Assembly: GCA_017617235.1 (NCBI GenBank)
Contig: JAFZWQ010000014.1
Coordinates: forward strand, 1 to 64,000
Direction: 5' to 3'
Source of the DNA: Bacteroidaceae bacterium
GTDB taxonomy: Bacteria > Bacteroidota > Bacteroidia > Bacteroidales > Bacteroidaceae
DNA length: 64,000 nt
A program made the translations under genes and the position numbers. Position 1 is the stretch's first letter. Every line of letters begins with the position of its first letter. Of this stretch, positions 60,329-64,000 are shown in pieces. Below the pieces are notes generated by a model. It had not been told where the DNA came from and searched no databases. It saw only the letters and a list, made by a program, of their open reading frames with translations.

Positions 60329-62128
60329 ATGGAAATAACAAACAAAATAAGTCAAGCTGTAGTGGCTGCTGTCAAAGACCTCTATGGTCAGGAAGTAGCC
60401 TTGGAAAGCGTACAATTGCAGGAGACCAGAGCCGAATTCGAGGGCAACGTTACGCTTGTAGTGTTCCCCTATGTGAAAATGAGTCGCAAGCGTCCCGAAG
60501 AAACAGGTCAGGAAATCGGAGAATACCTGACAAAATCAGTCCCCAATGTTGTGGCACGTTTTAACGTAGTGAAAGGGTTCCTAAATCTGGTCATTTCCCC
60601 TGCCCAATGGGTTCTCCTCTTACAGGAGATTAACAGTCAAGAACGCTTTGGCTTCATCCCAGTAACAGCACAGAGTCCATTGGTGATGATAGAATATTCT
60701 AGCCCCAACACCAATAAGCCTCTGCATCTGGGTCATGTGCGTAACAACCTACTGGGCTGGGCTTTGGCCAACGTAATGCAGGCCAATGGCAACAAGGTAG
60801 TGAAGACCAACATCGTGAACGACCGTGGTATTCACATCTGCAAGTCGATGCTGGCCTGGCTGAAGTGGGGAAACGGCGAAACCCCCGAAACTAGCGGAAA
60901 GAAGGGCGACCATCTGATTGGCGACTACTATGTAGCCTTCGACAAACACTACCGTGAAGAGGTAAAGGAACTTGTTGCCCAAGGTATGGACGAGGAGCAG
61001 GCCAAGCAGGAAGCACCCCTTATCAAGGAAGCACATGAGATGCTGGTGAAGTGGGAGCAGAACGACCCTGAGGTTCGTGCCCTTTGGCGCAAGATGAACG
61101 AGTGGGTGTATGCCGGCTTCGACGAGACCTATAAGGCATTGGGTGTCGGCTTCGACAAGATTTACTACGAGAGCGAGACCTATCTGGAAGGAAAGGAGAA
61201 GGTAGAGGAAGGTTTGGAGAAGGGCCTTTTCTATCGTCGTGACGACAACTCCGTATGGGCCGACCTGACAAAGGAAGGTTTGGATGAGAAGCTGTTGCTG
61301 CGTTCTGATGGTACCAGCGTTTACATGACACAGGATATCGGTACAGCCAAGTTGCGTTTCCAGGATTTCCCCATCGACAAGATGATTTACGTGGTGGGCA
61401 ACGAGCAGAACTACCACTTCCAGGTGCTCTCTATCCTGTTGGACAAGCTAGGCTTCAAATGGGGCAAGGACCTGGTACACTTCTCTTACGGAATGGTGGA
61501 ACTGCCCAACGGCAAGATGAAGAGTCGTGAGGGTACCGTTGTGGATGCCGACGATCTGATTGCCACCATGATTCAGGATGCCCGTCAGATGAGTGCTGAC
61601 AAGGTGAACAAATTGGAGGGTATCACAGAAGAGGAGGCTCAGGAGATTGCCCGCATCGTGGGTATGGGTGCCCTGAAGTACTTCATCCTGAAGGTGGATG
61701 CCCGTAAGAATATGCTCTTCAACCCTGAAGAGAGTATCGACTTCAACGGCAATACAGGGCCTTTTATTCAGTATACCTATGCCCGCATCCGCAGCATTCT
61801 ACGCAAAGCAAAGGCACAAGGCATCGAGATACCCACTCAACTACCAACAACCGCAGAGCTGAGCGACAAAGAAATTAACCTGATTCAGCACCTTAACGAT
61901 TTCGCACAGACCATTCGTCAAGCAGGTAACGACTATAACCCATCGTGCATTGCAAACTATTGCTACGATTTGGTAAAAGAATACAATCAATTCTATCACG
62001 ACTTTAGCGTACTGAAGGAAGAAGACAAAGACAAACAGCTGGTACGTCTGGCGCTCTCTGAAGCCGTCAGCAAGATTGTGCGTAACGGTCTTGGCCTGCT
62101 TGGCATAGAAGTGCCCGAAAGAATGTAA
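60329..62128 (+). CDS. argS: Arginyl-tRNA synthetase
   Basis: The 599-residue class I synthetase charges tRNA-Arg. The N-terminal additional domain is followed by the catalytic core with SSPNTNKPLHLGHVRNN (HIGH motif as HLGH, 133-136), VNDRGIHICKSM, and GKMKSREGTVV in the KMSKS position. The C-terminal anticodon-binding domain ends at a normal length. The RNase H gene follows 1 bp later and should share its transcript. Confidence 0.97.
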   Translation: MEITNKISQAVVAAVKDLYGQEVALESVQLQETRAEFEGNVTLVVFPYVKMSRKRPEETGQEIGEYLTKSVPNVVARFNVVKGFLNLVISPAQWVLLLQEINSQERFGFIPVTAQSPLVMIEYSSPNTNKPLHLGHVRNNLLGWALANVMQANGNKVVKTNIVNDRGIHICKSMLAWLKWGNGETPETSGKKGDHLIGDYYVAFDKHYREEVKELVAQGMDEEQAKQEAPLIKEAHEMLVKWEQNDPEVRALWRKMNEWVYAGFDETYKALGVGFDKIYYESETYLEGKEKVEEGLEKGLFYRRDDNSVWADLTKEGLDEKLLLRSDGTSVYMTQDIGTAKLRFQDFPIDKMIYVVGNEQNYHFQVLSILLDKLGFKWGKDLVHFSYGMVELPNGKMKSREGTVVDADDLIATMIQDARQMSADKVNKLEGITEEEAQEIARIVGMGALKYFILKVDARKNMLFNPEESIDFNGNTGPFIQYTYARIRSILRKAKAQGIEIPTQLPTTAELSDKEINLIQHLNDFAQTIRQAGNDYNPSCIANYCYDLVKEYNQFYHDFSVLKEEDKDKQLVRLALSEAVSKIVRNGLGLLGIEVPERM

Positions 62129-62129
62129 T

Positions 62130-62540
62130 ATGGAAGGAATCAAACAGGCACTTTGCGTAGATGCAGCATGCTCTGGGAACCCAGGTCCCATGGAGTATCG
62201 TGGTGTCCATCTGCCATCGGGTCGTGAGGTGTTCCGTTTCGGCCCCATACAGGGTACAAATAACATCGGCGAATTCCTGGCTATCGTACATGGCTTGGCT
62301 TTGATGAAACAGAAAGGCATCAGCATGCCTATCTACAGCGACAGCAAGACAGCCCAGACCTGGGTGCGCAACCGAAAGGCTAAGACCACACTGGCCCGCA
62401 CAGAACAAACAGCCCAGGCGCTGGACCTTGTGGCACGTGCAGAAGTTTGGCTCAGGACAAACCCTATCACCGTACCCATCGAAAAGTGGAATACAGAGGA
62501 ATGGGGCGAAATACCTGCCGATTTCGGGCGAAAAGGCTAA
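62130..62540 (+). CDS. RNase H-fold protein
   Basis: The 136-residue protein has the RNase H pattern: Asp in LCVDAACSGNPGPMEYRG, Glu in NNIGEFLAIVHGL, Asp in IYSDSKTAQTWV, and an acidic end (WGEIPADFG). It would cut RNA in RNA-DNA hybrids. It lacks the N-terminal viroplasmin-like hybrid-binding domain found in some relatives and the basic handle of E. coli RNase HI. It lies directly behind argS. Confidence 0.88.
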   Translation: MEGIKQALCVDAACSGNPGPMEYRGVHLPSGREVFRFGPIQGTNNIGEFLAIVHGLALMKQKGISMPIYSDSKTAQTWVRNRKAKTTLARTEQTAQALDLVARAEVWLRTNPITVPIEKWNTEEWGEIPADFGRKG

Positions 62541-62567
62541 AAAAGAAGGACTAAAGACGAAAAACAG

Positions 62568-64000
62568 ATGAAAGCGTTTTATAACGTTATGGGCAAATAT
62601 TTCGCCCGATACAAGGGATTCATCGCAGGCACTCTAGTGATGAACATTCTAGCGGCCCTCTTCAATGTATTTTCATTTTCCATTATACTGCCCATTCTGC
62701 AGATTCTGTTCAAAATCAACAACCAGCACTACGAATTGATTCCTTGGGGTACAACAGACTGGGGCAACCTCATCGATGTGGCAAAAAACAATGGCTACTA
62801 CTACAGCCAACAACTAATCGAGACCTATGGTCCTGCCACCACACTTCTGCTGTTGGGCCTGATTCTTTCCAGCCTAACCTTGTTTAAGACATTATCTTAC
62901 TTTGGCGGATCAGCCATGTTGGCCCCGTTGCGTACTGGCATTGTCCGCGACATCCGCAACGCCATCTACCAAAAGATTGTACATTTGCCGCTTTCTTTCT
63001 TCAGCGAGGAGCGCAAAGGCGACATCATGACGCGCATCACAGCCGATGTAAACGAAGTAGACAATTCCATAACCTCGTCCCTTGATATGGTTGTAAAGAA
63101 CCCTATCTTTATTCTGGTGTACGTGGGCTGGCTGACAGCTCTCAGCTGGCAACTTACCCTTTTCACCCTGCTAGTAGTACCCCTGATGGCTTTTGGCATA
63201 GGACGCATCGGTAAAAAGTTGAAGTCAAAATCGCTAGCCATGCAGAACAAGTTGTCGGACAGCGTTAGCCAAATCGAGGAAACATTGGGTGGACTGCGCA
63301 TCATCAAAGCCTTCATCGCAGAAGGAAAGATGACAGACCGTTTCGAACGTGTAACGAATGAATATCGCGACATATCCTGCCGCGTGGCTATCCGCCAAAG
63401 TGCGGCACACCCTGTCAGTGAATTCCTAGGTACGGTGATGATTGTTTTGGTATTGTGGTTTGGCGGCTGGCTTATCTTCAATGGGAACAGTCCCATCGAT
63501 GCCAACCTTTTCATCTACTACCTGATTCTGCTGTATACCACATTGCAGCCCATCAAGGATCTGTCGAAGGCGGGTTACTCCATACAAAAGGGCCTAGCTT
63601 CGATGGAACGCATCAATCGCATCTTGGATGCCGAGAACAACATCCGAGAGATAGAGAATGCCTATTCCATCGAAGGATTGGAGCGTGACATCGTGCTAAA
63701 GAATGTAGCTTTCAGTTACAACGAGAACCGCGAAATTCTGCACAACATCAACCTCTGCATCAAAAAAGGCCAGACGGTAGCCTTAGTGGGACAGTCCGGT
63801 TCTGGGAAAAGCACACTTGTCGACCTCATACCCCGTTATCATGATGTCTGCGAGGGGTACATCGAAATCGACGGCAAGGACATTCGCACCCTTAAGATTC
63901 GTTCGCTACGTGGTCTCATCGGCAACGTAAATCAGGAAGCCATTCTATTCAACGACACCATCCGTAACAACATAGCCTTTGGTAAGGACGGAGCAACACA
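62568..64000 (+). CDS. MsbA-like ABC exporter, cut by the window end
   Basis: The frame opens at the ATG at 62568 and runs off the window, giving 477 residues. Six membrane helices (MKAFYNVMGKYFARYKGFIA onward) form an exporter-type domain with FFSEERKGDIMTRITADVNE and SDSVSQIEETLGGLRIIKAF as intracellular loops. The ATPase domain begins near 370 with LKNVAFSYNENREIL and has Walker A VGQSGSGKSTLVD. The signature and Walker B lie beyond the window. The family exports lipid A core, other lipids or peptides; an MsbA-like lipid flippase is most likely. Confidence 0.92.
   Translation, partial: MKAFYNVMGKYFARYKGFIAGTLVMNILAALFNVFSFSIILPILQILFKINNQHYELIPWGTTDWGNLIDVAKNNGYYYSQQLIETYGPATTLLLLGLILSSLTLFKTLSYFGGSAMLAPLRTGIVRDIRNAIYQKIVHLPLSFFSEERKGDIMTRITADVNEVDNSITSSLDMVVKNPIFILVYVGWLTALSWQLTLFTLLVVPLMAFGIGRIGKKLKSKSLAMQNKLSDSVSQIEETLGGLRIIKAFIAEGKMTDRFERVTNEYRDISCRVAIRQSAAHPVSEFLGTVMIVLVLWFGGWLIFNGNSPIDANLFIYYLILLYTTLQPIKDLSKAGYSIQKGLASMERINRILDAENNIREIENAYSIEGLERDIVLKNVAFSYNENREILHNINLCIKKGQTVALVGQSGSGKSTLVDLIPRYHDVCEGYIEIDGKDIRTLKIRSLRGLIGNVNQEAILFNDTIRNNIAFGKDGAT

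Overview
The window looks like a chromosomal segment of a gut, rumen or oral Bacteroidales bacterium, most likely Prevotella or a close relative. The evidence is: promoters of the Bacteroidetes form (TTG, 18-20 nt, TAnnTTTG); a fused SecDF; several large glycoside hydrolases in one head-to-tail operon; signal peptides that repeatedly cleave just before Gln; C-terminal tails resembling type IX secretion sorting domains; and Bacteroidetes families such as DUF3822, DUF6250, OMP_b-brl and fused GH97/GH43.

Layout. 1-7186: an outer-membrane/ABC uptake operon for a corrinoid or iron-chelate type ligand (surface protein, TonB receptor, binding lipoprotein, FecCD/BtuC-type permease, ATPase), interrupted by a GH20 hexosaminidase with its own promoter. 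7176-7347: an unusual array of short palindromes with exact 8-nt spacers between convergent genes. 7354-12414 (minus): membrane pyrophosphatase, a DUF6250 protein, a secreted GH43 and AroB. 12575-16529: three tandem FKBP isomerases and a CotH-like protein. 16546-22554: Lrp/AsnC regulator, a C26-M19 fusion hydrolase, a type II glutaminyl cyclase-like M28 protein, SufE, Dus and a U32 peptidase; small repeats have invaded several of these gene junctions. 22555-23389: 835 bp without a gene, holding a second octamer-spaced palindrome array, a long inverted repeat and many TACTAACAT-type motifs. 23390-29125: an accessory stretch with DUF4160/DUF2442, lipoproteins, zinc-ribbon membrane proteins, an M15 peptidase and a YqiA-like hydrolase.

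29183-47720 is a carbohydrate locus. A cytoplasmic GH43 faces away from an eight-gene, 17.4-kb operon: SGNH acetylesterase, GH98, GH97-GH43 fusion, CE1-like esterase, GH29, GH43-CBM6, GH95 and GH43. The combination fits stripping of heavily decorated xylan such as cereal glucuronoarabinoxylan: deacetylation, deferuloylation, removal of arabinose, galactose and fucose or L-galactose, then endo-cleavage by GH98. No SusC/SusD pair and no hybrid two-component sensor is in the window.

47725-64000 is mostly housekeeping: RecD-like helicase, a DUF3822/RsmD operon, a large outer-membrane beta-barrel protein, SecDF, an endonuclease/exonuclease/phosphatase protein, a rhomboid protease, HU, ArgS, an RNase H and the start of an MsbA-like ABC exporter cut by the window edge.

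The most unusual signal is the pair of arrays at 7176-7347 and 22605-22774. Each reads as eight 13-15-nt, mostly palindromic units separated by seven spacers of exactly 8 nt. The spacers differ in sequence but never in length. I know of no described element with this geometry.
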